Part shown: positions 45,602 to 54,689 of the stretch, piece by piece | Position numbering within the stretch: position 1 is the stretch's first letter | Layout of the letters: the number at the start of each line of letters is the position of its first letter | NCBI GenBank assembly: GCA_965230185.1 | Contig: OZ245995.1 | Location: 4,402,001-4,466,000 of the forward strand | DNA length: 64,000 bases | Source: Motiliproteus sp965230185 | GTDB taxonomy: Bacteria > Pseudomonadota > Gammaproteobacteria > Pseudomonadales > Balneatricaceae | Reading direction: 5' to 3' | Position numbers and translations under genes: made by a program | Notes under the pieces: generated by a model | What the model saw: only the letters and a program-made list of their open reading frames with translations | Told to the model about the DNA's origin: nothing | Database searches by the model: none

Positions 45602-48600
45602 AAAAGGCAGGGAACCCAGGTAGCAGAGGCATGTTGTCCTCTGGGTCTAAGCCATCAACTTTTCGAAGCTCTTTATCACCAACGACAATTAGTAGCTTTT
45701 TCTGTCGGCTCATCGCGACGTTGATACGGTTAGGTAGCCTTAGGAATCCTAGTTTGCGATTAAGGCTTTCGGGTGTCATCTCTGTTCCCATACCCCAAGT
45801 TCGAACAACCGAGAGAATGACAACGTCAAACTCCTTTCCTTGGAAGGCGTCGACAGAACCCACACGAAGGCGTTCTTCTCCAAGCGAGTTCAGTCGATAC
45901 TCCGAACAAATCTGCCATCCATCTTCAGTGCGCTCTGCACACCCGTGAGCCTCTAGCTCTTCGTAAATGGCATCCCTTTGAGCACTGTAAAACGTAATTA
46001 CGCCAACGCTCATTTCAGGGTGTGCAGTAAGAATCTTTAACGCTTCTTGAGCACTCCTTTTGGCCTCAGCGCTCCTGAATTTGCTGCCGTTCTTCGTCTT
46101 TTCAGTACCTTGGTCTCTAGGCACATCTACCCATGCTGCGAGGCACCCCTGATATTCTGCAATTTCATGTTCAAACAGATCTTCGCTTAAGCCTGGCTCT
46201 ATCGGGTCAAAGCCACGACGCTCATAAAACTCACGACTGACAAAGCGACCAAGTTCAGGATGCATCCGAAACTGCGTGTCCAGCATAACCACACGCTTTG
46301 GGCCTCCGTTCTTGTTCATTCGCAAGAACTGGCGATGCAAATGCTCGAACAAGCTGATACGGAGTAGTTCCGATTTAACCGCATCAAGCTCCTGCTGCTC
46401 TTGAAGCTCTGCTTCAACACGTGGTTCCAGCATATGTGGAAGCTGTAGATGGTCACCTACCAACACGATGCGACGTTTTGCCATTGCCATCGGGATCATC
46501 AGATCAAGAGGGCTTGCACGGGCAGCCTCATCGACGATTACAGTATCGAAGGCTATACCCAGCCGTTCGCTAGTCTCCTTAATGCTAAGCATTTGGTCAC
46601 CTGCTGCTTGCTGGCAGGTAGCTCCGAGTACAGTGACGTAATCCTCGATGCTTTTCTCAACGTTTGAGGCTTTGCTCTCAAGTGCCTCGACATATTCATG
46701 CCGAACCATCAACGGCCCCAAAGTTCGTGATTTAGCAATTGACTCATAGAGCTCTCTTTCCAAATCATCGAGAACCTTGCAGTCTGCTTTATCCATATAT
46801 GAACGCAGCAAGAACGGTCGGTAGTCAGGCCTAACAGCATCGATAAGCTGATTTTTAGCCGCCTTAACTTCTTCGATCGCAACTGTCTCAGATAGCACTG
46901 AACTGTTTAGCTGATCCAAGAGGCCATGTAAGTTCTCTATGATTTCATTTCCATCAAGGCTAGGAACACCCTCTACGTACGCCAGAAGGTCAGTTAAACG
47001 ATCAACACCGTCATCGTTGAAGGCAACTAAGCTCGTTCTTAAACCTCGAATTTTTCTAAGTAGCTGTACACGAGTAGCTCTCGAAAGGTGTAGCGTGTTA
47101 CCCTGGTGGAGTTTCTCGAACGTTTGCTGCCAGGCATTACTCAACGCCTGAGAAAGATGCAGGTCATGCTCAAAGGAGAGTTGGGTCAACAACTCTTCGA
47201 TATCCATCGCCAAAGCTCGCCTGGAGCTAGGCTCTCTAGACATTCTCAAGCTAAGCGCCGTGTCTTTTAGCTGCTCGTAGATGCCAAACACAGGCCAGGA
47301 TCGCATTTCTAATTCAAGCTGTGGTTTGAGCTCCAAAATTTTACTGATACGCCATTTGGTGATCGGACTTTCAGCTTTTTCTCCCCCAAAACGCCGACCA
47401 CCAATCTTAACTGCCGGCAATCCAAAAACCCCGGATCGTTCAACAACATTATCCACCGCATCATGTTGGAAGCTGGTCAGTAGTACCTGATGCTTCAACG
47501 GAGAGTTATCCGAAAACTCGTCCACAATTCGCTGCTGTAGGGCAGCAATTACCTGAGTTTTCCCTGTTCCGGGCGGACCGATGACCAATGCTACATCCGG
47601 TGTATTAAGGGCCACATCCAAAGCATCCTTTTGCCGAGGAGTAGGTTCACCCTTGAAGCGCTGTTTGGCCTTGGGAGATAACGGCCGCAATCTGCGACTC
47701 CTCTCAACAGGAGGATCCAGCCCCTCTAGAAGCATTCGCAACTGCGGCATTGGATTTTTGTGAGCCTGAATCGAGGTGTAAGCCTGTTCTCGCCGATCAT
47801 GAGCAGTTTTATCACCCTGAATGGACAAGAAGATCTCCCCTTTCTTAGGAGGAGGGGACTGTCTTATTTCTATCTCAATATAGGGTGGAGCGACCTTTAC
47901 ATCCCGGCCAAGCAAAGGCCTGCGTTCAGATGCCTCTCTTTTTGTAGGAGCGGCCATGTCTAACATCCATCTTGGAGGAGAGCCGGCAATTTCAAAAACA
48001 AGATCCGTGACGCCTAACTCGTCATTATCTTGCAGCTCTTTGATCCTCTTACCGAACTCGACAGCTTGCTCCTCACCTACATGCAAGCGAAAGCGAGGCA
48101 GCTCCTTACCGGTATGACGCATCTCATCGTATGAGAAGTAACCCAATTTTTTTGCGGCACGCGTTGCTATGTTCCACTGCAGCTTGCTGTATGTTTCCCA
48201 TAGGCTCAGGTAACTCCCGCTATCATTGATGTGTTGATCAAGCACATCAACAGCCGTTGCACTGATTCTGGCGGCAACCGAGTCATCTATAAACTCTGCT
48301 TTGCCAGCTATGGCGATTACTTCGCGACTATCTCGACGTAGCTGAGTAAGACGCGTTGCTCGCCACAGGCCTTCTTCATTAACTATGGATAAAGCGTGCT
48401 TTTTCCCTACCAACTGGAAATCATTTCGCTCCTGGCTTTTAAAGTATCTAGCAACCAGCAAGGGCTCATCGAGCTCCAGAACGAACTCATCTCGTAACCA
48501 TTCATTTGCTTTAGCGATGCTGTTTTCAGAGATGAGAGCATCAGCATGAAGCTGATCAGACAAATAGGCGTCCACAGCCAATTTCAAGTCCAGCGTCAAT

Positions 48601-48875
48601 CTAGTCTGAAAACCGACATGTTCCAGGTGGAGGTGATCGGCCCCTTTCTGAGCCAGCCGCCATAAACTTAATCGGGTTAACGCCAAGTCTGCAGTTTTTG
48701 AGTCAGCTGCCTTGACCGAAGCAACGAGGTCGTTTTGCGCTATTACCAACTCGCCTCTGTCACTGACCAAACGTATTTCTTGGCCCAACTTCCAGTTCTG
48801 CGATCCAGCGTTACCATCAATAAAGTGAACACAGTGAAGGCTTTGGTCGAAAAAGCGAAAATCCTTTAGTTTCAT
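45564..48875 (-). CDS. UPF1/DNA2-like superfamily 1 helicase
   Basis: 1103 aa. An N-terminal region of about 410 residues of unknown fold is followed by a UPF1/SMUBP2-type SF1 core: Walker A GPPGTGKT (433-440), VIVDEAARASPLDL (motif II, about 795), GDHLQLPHM (motif III), FRMHPELGRFVS (motif IV), VGSVDAFQGKEFDVVILS (motif V) and NVAMSRQKKLLIVVGD (motif VI). Such helicases work on RNA or DNA; the UPF1 branch is often RNA-directed. The gene is 8 bp downstream of the kinase gene and overlaps the HEPN-like gene. Confidence 0.85.
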   Translation of the reverse strand: MKLKDFRFFDQSLHCVHFIDGNAGSQNWKLGQEIRLVSDRGELVIAQNDLVASVKAADSKTADLALTRLSLWRLAQKGADHLHLEHVGFQTRLTLDLKLAVDAYLSDQLHADALISENSIAKANEWLRDEFVLELDEPLLVARYFKSQERNDFQLVGKKHALSIVNEEGLWRATRLTQLRRDSREVIAIAGKAEFIDDSVAARISATAVDVLDQHINDSGSYLSLWETYSKLQWNIATRAAKKLGYFSYDEMRHTGKELPRFRLHVGEEQAVEFGKRIKELQDNDELGVTDLVFEIAGSPPRWMLDMAAPTKREASERRPLLGRDVKVAPPYIEIEIRQSPPPKKGEIFLSIQGDKTAHDRREQAYTSIQAHKNPMPQLRMLLEGLDPPVERSRRLRPLSPKAKQRFKGEPTPRQKDALDVALNTPDVALVIGPPGTGKTQVIAALQQRIVDEFSDNSPLKHQVLLTSFQHDAVDNVVERSGVFGLPAVKIGGRRFGGEKAESPITKWRISKILELKPQLELEMRSWPVFGIYEQLKDTALSLRMSREPSSRRALAMDIEELLTQLSFEHDLHLSQALSNAWQQTFEKLHQGNTLHLSRATRVQLLRKIRGLRTSLVAFNDDGVDRLTDLLAYVEGVPSLDGNEIIENLHGLLDQLNSSVLSETVAIEEVKAAKNQLIDAVRPDYRPFLLRSYMDKADCKVLDDLERELYESIAKSRTLGPLMVRHEYVEALESKASNVEKSIEDYVTVLGATCQQAAGDQMLSIKETSERLGIAFDTVIVDEAARASPLDLMIPMAMAKRRIVLVGDHLQLPHMLEPRVEAELQEQQELDAVKSELLRISLFEHLHRQFLRMNKNGGPKRVVMLDTQFRMHPELGRFVSREFYERRGFDPIEPGLSEDLFEHEIAEYQGCLAAWVDVPRDQGTEKTKNGSKFRSAEAKRSAQEALKILTAHPEMSVGVITFYSAQRDAIYEELEAHGCAERTEDGWQICSEYRLNSLGEERLRVGSVDAFQGKEFDVVILSVVRTWGMGTEMTPESLNRKLGFLRLPNRINVAMSRQKKLLIVVGDKELRKVDGLDPEDNMPLLPGFPAFYELCEGAHGKIL

Positions 48876-48883
48876 ACCACCTC

Positions 48884-50323
48884 CTACCAGCGAAATGCCC
48901 AGACTGGATGAGTTGCATGCTCATCAGACTGCTGAGCCGGCGTGAGGTGTAGAAAGTAACTGCGCCCTTGTTGCTTGTCGTAATCCAACAGGACGCCTCT
49001 TGTGATCTCCTGTTCTTTACCATCAACCACTAGTCTGATTCTGTTACCAGGCACAACTTTAACGGCCAGCCCTTTATCATCCAGCCTGACTTGGCACACT
49101 TCGCTAGACTCTCGAAACAGCGCTGTACCAGCTGGGACACGCTTTAAAGTAAAAGTTTCGCCTTGGTTTATTACCTGTCCATAACCCGTCCCCATAAGCT
49201 TGCGCTTCAGCTCTGGATCAGAGCTATAGACAAGTGCTGTCAGTAAAATTGAATCTGCTGCATCCGCCTCGGTATCGCAGAAAGGACAAGAACTATTTCG
49301 AATGTAAGTGCTGCTGCAATCTGTGTTATGACAATCAAGCAGCATCGCAATAGCATCATCGAGGACGCTACGCCATTCCGACATGGTTGGGCGATCCCAT
49401 GCGCTTTGCTTTCCCTGTTCAAAACAGCGATGAAACAAGGCCTGCATCCGTTTAGATGCAACCATTTCCATTGGAATGCCACCAGCAGGCTCATTGCTAT
49501 CATCTTCAGAATCTCGAGCCCAAGGCAATTCACCACGATGAGCCTGTTCCTCCAACTCAGGCTCTCCATCCTCAACCAATACTCCTATCAAAGGATGCTG
49601 AAGGGTAAGAAGCTGGTAAGCGATAACGGCAAATGACCATGCATCAGTCAGACTGTTAACTCCGGATTCGCCTCGAACTACTTCAGGAGAACCGTAACCA
49701 GGCGTATGCAGGTGGTCCCATCCCGCTCGCTCGTTCGTGCAGATATTGTCGCAATCAATGAGCCAAACCCGTGCATGATTAACGTGCTCAGATACAAAAA
49801 TATTACTTGGAGATAGATCTCCATACGCCAAGCCCTTCGCATGAAGCCGAGCCAGGGTATTGGCAATCTCCGCTAACATCAGTAGACGGCGTTTAAGCCC
49901 ACCTGTTCTCAGATAACCGGTTAATCCTTCTCCCTCTACCAGTGAGGTAAAACTACGCTCCATCTCATTCGAGAGCGGATGAAGCCCATCCATAAGCTCC
50001 ATCACATAACCAGGGACTGGATGCGTTACCAACGCCTTGGGGGCGGCTATAGCCAAGCCCTCTAGATCTTGCCGTAACACCCACTGTACGTGCTTGAACC
50101 AGCGCTCCTCTTTGTCTCGGTCTTTACGGAAAAAAGTCTTAACCAATGTGTTCTGGTGGTTCGTTTTCCATACTTTTCCCTGACCACCTTCACCCAACAG
50201 TTCTGGACACTCATAGGAGGCCCCATACTGGTCTTGGACAATTCGCTTTTTCGCTGAAGGCTTTGCCTTATCAGCGTTTTGTTTAGGATTTTCCGTCATT
50301 GAATCCATTCCTACTTCTGGCAT
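48884..50323 (-). CDS. Ser/Thr protein kinase of a TerY-P triad
   Basis: 479 aa. Kinase domain about residues 38-340: glycine loop GEGGQGKVWK (44-53), Lys62, catalytic loop YGDLSPSN (Asp169, Asn174), metal Asp190 in the LIDCDN variant of DFG, and TPGYGSPE (207-214). A zinc ribbon (CHNTDC...CPFC) and a beta-rich tail follow. The PP2C gene overlaps its start by 13 nt. In TerY-P systems the kinase and phosphatase act as a switch on partner proteins; likely targets are the helicase and McrB-like proteins coded downstream. Confidence 0.82.
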   Translation of the reverse strand: MPEVGMDSMTENPKQNADKAKPSAKKRIVQDQYGASYECPELLGEGGQGKVWKTNHQNTLVKTFFRKDRDKEERWFKHVQWVLRQDLEGLAIAAPKALVTHPVPGYVMELMDGLHPLSNEMERSFTSLVEGEGLTGYLRTGGLKRRLLMLAEIANTLARLHAKGLAYGDLSPSNIFVSEHVNHARVWLIDCDNICTNERAGWDHLHTPGYGSPEVVRGESGVNSLTDAWSFAVIAYQLLTLQHPLIGVLVEDGEPELEEQAHRGELPWARDSEDDSNEPAGGIPMEMVASKRMQALFHRCFEQGKQSAWDRPTMSEWRSVLDDAIAMLLDCHNTDCSSTYIRNSSCPFCDTEADAADSILLTALVYSSDPELKRKLMGTGYGQVINQGETFTLKRVPAGTALFRESSEVCQVRLDDKGLAVKVVPGNRIRLVVDGKEQEITRGVLLDYDKQQGRSYFLHLTPAQQSDEHATHPVWAFRW

Positions 50324-51000
50324 AGCGCCACCAATGTTTTGTCATCACTATGCCCGGGTGTGGGCCAGTCGTTGAGCTGTCTACGCAGCCAGCTCTTAGC
50401 CTGCCTTTGACTCTTTTTAAGCAGCTCACTGCTAAGGTAACGGCTGAATGATTGCGGATCAGTTAAGTCTTCACTTATGCCATCACTCATCAATATCAAG
50501 CTATTGTCATGCGCTTGTAGCGTGTCTGAACCGAATCGCCAATCCGACAGACTCTTCGATAAACCCAATCCGGTTGTCTCGTTACTGAACTCAGAACTTC
50601 CGCCTGTCGATAATGTTGCTACAGGTGAGGAAAGCATTCCGTCTCCTAGGTGTGCATACCTAAAGCGTCCATCTGACATGCCCCAAACCAAAATGCAGGT
50701 GGTCACAGCATCTGCAGGTTGGACATTTAAACCTTTCAGTCGCTCAAGCCAGCTTCGATACAGGGTCTGAACAACCAACTTTCGATCGGCGTCAAAATCC
50801 AACGATTTAATGCTGCAAATTGCAGCTTTCGCGGCCTCACGCGAACCTATCTCCGATCGCGGTCGAGATCCCATGCCATCACAAACCACAGCCGCCCACC
50901 TCTGCCCCCAGACACGAGCCAACAGAGAGTCCTGATTAGGTAATCCATCACGAACGTGGCCAGGGCCAGTGACCGAACAGTGGTAAAAATGTCGCTTCAA
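50311..51000 (-). CDS. PP2C-family phosphatase of a TerY-P triad
   Basis: 229 aa. Metal-binding aspartates of PP2C are all visible: NQDSL, CDGMGSR, LGDGML, MSDGISE and GHSDDKT. It is soluble, with a minimal catalytic domain only. It lies 3 bp after the vWA gene and overlaps the kinase gene by 13 nt, so it is made in step with both. It likely reverses the kinase's phosphorylation. Confidence 0.85.
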   Translation of the reverse strand: MKRHFYHCSVTGPGHVRDGLPNQDSLLARVWGQRWAAVVCDGMGSRPRSEIGSREAAKAAICSIKSLDFDADRKLVVQTLYRSWLERLKGLNVQPADAVTTCILVWGMSDGRFRYAHLGDGMLSSPVATLSTGGSSEFSNETTGLGLSKSLSDWRFGSDTLQAHDNSLILMSDGISEDLTDPQSFSRYLSSELLKKSQRQAKSWLRRQLNDWPTPGHSDDKTLVALCQK

Positions 51001-51003
51001 GGT

Positions 51004-51678
51004 TTAAAAATCCAAGTCCAGCAGGTCGTCATCTTCGCCCGGTTGGTATTCGATTTTTACCGGTTCACTGGGCTTTGTACTCCGTGAGCGAGTACATACA
51101 CTCATGGTCACTGCCCTGAAGAAATTACGAATATCCCGAGCATCGTTGGCATGAAAGAGTGGAGCCTCTAGATCATTTCCAAAGTCTCTCAACAGAGACT
51201 CATCTGCATCAGAGCCAATGGCCAGCGCCAGGCGTGTTGCCTTTTGCGCACGCTCACTCGAATTTAGCCGCTCAAACGGCCCCTTAATATCATCAGTTGG
51301 ATGACCATCAGAGATCAGGATCAACACTGGACGATAAGCTCGTGATGGAATTATCTCCTTGTCTTCTAGTAGAGAAGTGGCCATATCAAAGGCCTCTCCC
51401 ATAGGAGTTCTTCCTGTTGCATCCAGAGGCTGGAACCCTTCAATTTGGTGCGCAGGAGACAAAGGCAAGTGCTGTGAAACACCACCACCAAATGTGATAA
51501 GTCCGACCTGAATCTCAGCATGCATTCGGCTCTCTTGGCCAAAGCTTCCGATCATGTCTTTGAGTGCTTGGTTCAAAGCCTCAATTTTTCCATCAACGCT
51601 CATGCTTCCGCTGGTGTCCGCCAAAACGATAACTGGAAGTGGGCGTGCCGATTTAGCTACGAAATCTCCGATTCCCAT
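51004..51678 (-). CDS. TerY-like von Willebrand factor A protein
   Basis: 224 aa. A vWA domain with a complete MIDAS site: DTSGSMS (Asp21, Ser23, Ser25), Thr in DATGRTP, and Asp in LISDGHPTDD. The acidic C-terminal tail (PGEDDDLLDLDF) may be a docking peptide. It is the first gene of the vWA-PP2C-kinase set known as the TerY-P triad and opens the seven-gene operon. About 217 AT-rich bases precede it, probably with the operon's promoter. Confidence 0.85.
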   Translation of the reverse strand: MGIGDFVAKSARPLPVIVLADTSGSMSVDGKIEALNQALKDMIGSFGQESRMHAEIQVGLITFGGGVSQHLPLSPAHQIEGFQPLDATGRTPMGEAFDMATSLLEDKEIIPSRAYRPVLILISDGHPTDDIKGPFERLNSSERAQKATRLALAIGSDADESLLRDFGNDLEAPLFHANDARDIRNFFRAVTMSVCTRSRSTKPSEPVKIEYQPGEDDDLLDLDF

Positions 51679-51895
51679 AATTTGTATTTCCCTGTTACTA
51701 GCCGCTCATAACGCGGGCTAAGATCGAATTAATGCCATGATTAGAAGTTACTGTTCCCCTCCATTAATACTCTGTTAGCAGAGGCTTGCATCTACTGTTG
51801 CAACCCGCGCGCCAGAAATATTACCCTTTATAATCAGTTATTTAAAAACCATGCCGTCTGTATACATAAAAATATTACAATTTATGTAAATTTTC
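51679..51895 (-). promoter_or_regulatory. Probable promoter region of the seven-gene operon
   Basis: AT-rich spacer between the PIWI gene and the vWA gene. On the minus strand TTTACA with TATGTA about 16 bp on is a possible promoter just after the PIWI stop. This is weak, and read-through from the PIWI gene is also possible because no terminator is seen. Confidence 0.3.
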
Positions 51896-53422
51896 TTACC
51901 CCGCTCTCAGTGCAGGCACCAGACCTTCGAGCTTCCAGCCATTTCCAAGAACCCGAACCCAGTCACTGCTATTGAGCTTCGACGCCAAGTCAGCCCAATA
52001 GACTGGAAGCGGCAAACGAATAGAGTGCATCGAAGACAAACTTGGTAATTCAACAAGTGCCTGAATGTCAGATAAAACCGCTGAACTTAGAGCCATACTC
52101 CTAGAGGAGAGCTGTATTGGCCGGACATAGTCTTTTGTAGCTGAGCCAATAGCTGATTGGAGTAACACTGAACCGTCGGGGTATTCTAAGTAAGTGCCTT
52201 TAGGTACCACCCTTATTTGATCGCCAGCCTCTTCGTAGATAACAGCAGTTGGGCGTTTATTTATTGCGATAACATCAAGACCTGCTCTTCGCGTAAACTC
52301 AGCGTCAGACTTGTGCATTCTCCCGTCACGCAGAATCAAACTGTTTTCTGAACTCAATTTGGCCAGCAATTTGTCCGCGATATTTTCCGGAACCTGCTCT
52401 GCTAATCCGCAATCCTGATAGTAAAGACGCTGACGTTGATCCTTCTTGGAGTAACGGCAACCTACCCACCTAGAGAGGCTTAACTCAGAACTGTGCCCTG
52501 CGTCCAGAGCACACACCAATCGCTGATCCTTAAACCTAGCTGCCCAAGGGACTCCCCCCGCTTTAACGTACAAATCAAAGATCAAATTCCGTACGACAAA
52601 GCGATCATGGGCGTTAGAAGCCTTAACCACTTTGAAGGCGATCTGACTTCGCTCCAAGCGATACAACAACCGTTGCCAGGAGACATCTTTGACGAAGTCG
52701 CTAGCCCCCGGAACAAGCAAGATATGCAAACAATCCCTTTGAAAGCTCTCCTTGTTAAAACCCGCAATAGAAACCTCGTCGATGAATCCTTGTTCGCCAA
52801 GAATCTGTCTATGCGCATCTCTTAGGCTTCTTACGAATGAGCCTGCACTATCTGGATAATACGTATGAACGATAAGCGATTTAGAAACCGCTGCTCTCAA
52901 GGGAGATACCAGAGAAGAAAATACAGAAAGGTCTTTACCAGAAATATCGCCGGCACCTGTAGTGAAGGTAGGACTGGCAACATCGGACTTGAAGCTGACC
53001 TCTTCGAGTTCTATCCCAGCCTGGTTGCAACGAGTTACAAAATCCCTGACTGCCGTGACATGAGTTGCAACGCTCTTGCTAGAAACACTGCGAACCCAAC
53101 CTTGCAAATTGTCCGGTAGATCCGAAGAAGCGACGGACCTTAATGCCTGTTCACCAGGGCAAAAACAGCCTCGAAGGGAGAGTTCCACATAACAGTCACT
53201 CTCATGATGAATGAAACGGGCTTTCAGCGTTGGAAAGTGACACCAGCCTTGACGCTCTTGCTTTCCATTATAGATAGCAAGCGCTCGAAACAACCCATCG
53301 ATAACCAAGTAATCATTCTGAAGATGGGGAAGAAGCTGATTCTTAAGGCGCTCCCAGAGAGCCTTTGGACGCGGATCCCCACCCCAGTTACGCCATCGAT
53401 AAACAGTCGCTTTGATAGCCAC
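51896..53422 (-). CDS. Short Argonaute-like (MID-PIWI) protein
   Basis: 508 aa from a GTG at 53422. The second half has the PIWI layout: FVVRNLIFDLYVKAGGVPWA (275-294), a strand RLVCALDAGH with Asp307, LILRDGRMH with Asp366, DVIAINKRPTAVIY (383-396), the VVPKGTYL/SVLLQS strands, and a C-terminal RLPLPVYWADLA with Asp478. Residues about 180-275 would be the MID domain. The three aspartates sit where the DEDD/DEDH tetrad of active Argonautes lies, so it may be a working nuclease. The N-terminal 170 residues are of unknown fold, and there is no obvious PAZ. No family was confirmed by search. It lies upstream of the TerY-P operon on the same strand. Confidence 0.72.
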   Translation of the reverse strand: MAIKATVYRWRNWGGDPRPKALWERLKNQLLPHLQNDYLVIDGLFRALAIYNGKQERQGWCHFPTLKARFIHHESDCYVELSLRGCFCPGEQALRSVASSDLPDNLQGWVRSVSSKSVATHVTAVRDFVTRCNQAGIELEEVSFKSDVASPTFTTGAGDISGKDLSVFSSLVSPLRAAVSKSLIVHTYYPDSAGSFVRSLRDAHRQILGEQGFIDEVSIAGFNKESFQRDCLHILLVPGASDFVKDVSWQRLLYRLERSQIAFKVVKASNAHDRFVVRNLIFDLYVKAGGVPWAARFKDQRLVCALDAGHSSELSLSRWVGCRYSKKDQRQRLYYQDCGLAEQVPENIADKLLAKLSSENSLILRDGRMHKSDAEFTRRAGLDVIAINKRPTAVIYEEAGDQIRVVPKGTYLEYPDGSVLLQSAIGSATKDYVRPIQLSSRSMALSSAVLSDIQALVELPSLSSMHSIRLPLPVYWADLASKLNSSDWVRVLGNGWKLEGLVPALRAG

Positions 53423-53583
53423 AGTACCGACTTACTCTTCGATAACAGCCAGAGTAGGAAAATAGCTGCTATTAATTGAATTTACGTACTTTTCTCGCAT
53501 AGAGTCCATCCTTCATATATTTCATCCTTCGACTGAGACTACCTGAACAGTAAACAGGTTTCGACAGTTGCAGATCAATAAAA

Positions 53584-53853
53584 CTACAAATTCATCAGCG
53601 GTTGAATCCAGCCTGGTTCCGTAGACTCAGGCTCCCGGCCCCAACCGGATGATGTCACCTCGACCAGCGCGTTTTTTACGCGCTGCTCGTCAAGCCCCAC
53701 TTTTTCCATTCTGATGCAGTTCGATGCATCCGTCAGAACCATTTTCTGACGATCATTTAGCATCCCAACCCGCCCTTTTCTCAGAGCGACCGCAATTTCG
53801 CCATGGCCTATGGCAACGAGTTTTTGTACAAGCAGATCTAACTTAGTGTTCAT
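53584..53853 (-). CDS. Small protein paired with a DUF4258 gene
   Basis: 89 aa, helical, no family recognised. It starts at ATG 53853 after a GGGGGGG ribosome-binding site, 9 bp downstream of the DUF4258 gene. The pair may be a toxin-antitoxin module in which this would be the partner, or merely a conserved pair of unknown role. Confidence 0.6.
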   Translation of the reverse strand: MNTKLDLLVQKLVAIGHGEIAVALRKGRVGMLNDRQKMVLTDASNCIRMEKVGLDEQRVKNALVEVTSSGWGREPESTEPGWIQPLMNL

Positions 53854-53862
53854 TGCCCCCCC

Positions 53863-54186
53863 TTAGTGCAAGTGACGATGCTTGCGCTTATTAGGGCGAA
53901 TCAATCGTAAATCGTGATTACGGTACACCGTTATCACTGACTCACCGTCTACGCTGGTTAGGACCTGAACCCCATCCAGACCCTTCAGTTCAGGGTGTTG
54001 CTCACCTAGCTTCTGAATCTCCTTGCGACCAATCACATGGTAAAGAGTCCGGCGAGCGTGAATTTTTCGGCCAAACTGAAGGGCTAGCTCAACGGCACCT
54101 TCGCTAATTCCACGCTGATCCATACGCTGCCGGGCATGATCGGTCACTTCATAATCTTCGAACACCTTGGTTGCTTGCTGGCTCAT
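53863..54186 (-). CDS. DUF4258 domain protein
   Basis: 107 aa. The pattern VTDHARQRMDQRGISEGAVE followed by LALQFGR is the DUF4258 signature. A beta-rich middle (RRTLYHVIGRKEI, then VITVYRNHDLRLI) and a basic His-rich tail follow. DUF4258 proteins are small and often lie in mobile or toxin-related settings, and some classifications link them to RelE-like RNase folds. ATG 54186 follows GGGAGAAGC. Confidence 0.65.
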   Translation of the reverse strand: MSQQATKVFEDYEVTDHARQRMDQRGISEGAVELALQFGRKIHARRTLYHVIGRKEIQKLGEQHPELKGLDGVQVLTSVDGESVITVYRNHDLRLIRPNKRKHRHLH

Positions 54187-54689
54187 GATGCTTCTCCCTT
54201 ATTGGTCTCGATAAGACAGTTGCAGAACTGATACCAACCTGTATTTTTCCTTATAAATCAAAAACAAAACAAAGAAAAACCCTCTACCAAAGAGCACCGA
54301 AAATAATCTTTATTACTTTAAAGTAATTTTTACTACCACCCAGTTAAGCCTCGACAAATCAACCATCGCTGATGGCCAAGGAAAACTAATTATTAATAAG
54401 GACTTTTGCTAAGCAAGTAATGGTTTAGATTTTGGGGGCAGGTCACAGTAAACGTGAGATCTCAGCAGGCGTGTTCGACACCGATCACAGTAATATCGTT
54501 GTCCTTCAGTACCGGGGAGTTTTTCCAGAAACCGGAAGGCTGTTTGCCCTTGCCTTACGGGGTAAGTGAAAGATCAGCAGCTATAACTGATTCCAAGTCC
54601 TACTGAATAAAAATATTCCATCCCCTGATGCCAAATATTCAGCCGCACCATTAATCACCGCTCGATAGAACTTAAGAACTCTAACCAGG
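54187..54689. other. Intergenic region between the Zorya operon and the DUF4258 pair
   Basis: About 500 bp without a supported gene. The part next to DUF4258 is AT-rich and should contain its promoter. A Cys-rich minus-strand reading near 54430-54530 looked like a zinc-ribbon remnant but is too short to call. No terminator stands out after zorD. Confidence 0.4.

Noticed and set aside
54430..54530. Minus-strand reading with a CDRC...C pattern, like a zinc ribbon
   Set aside because: Only about 35 residues, no start codon, and another frame is equally open; could be chance.
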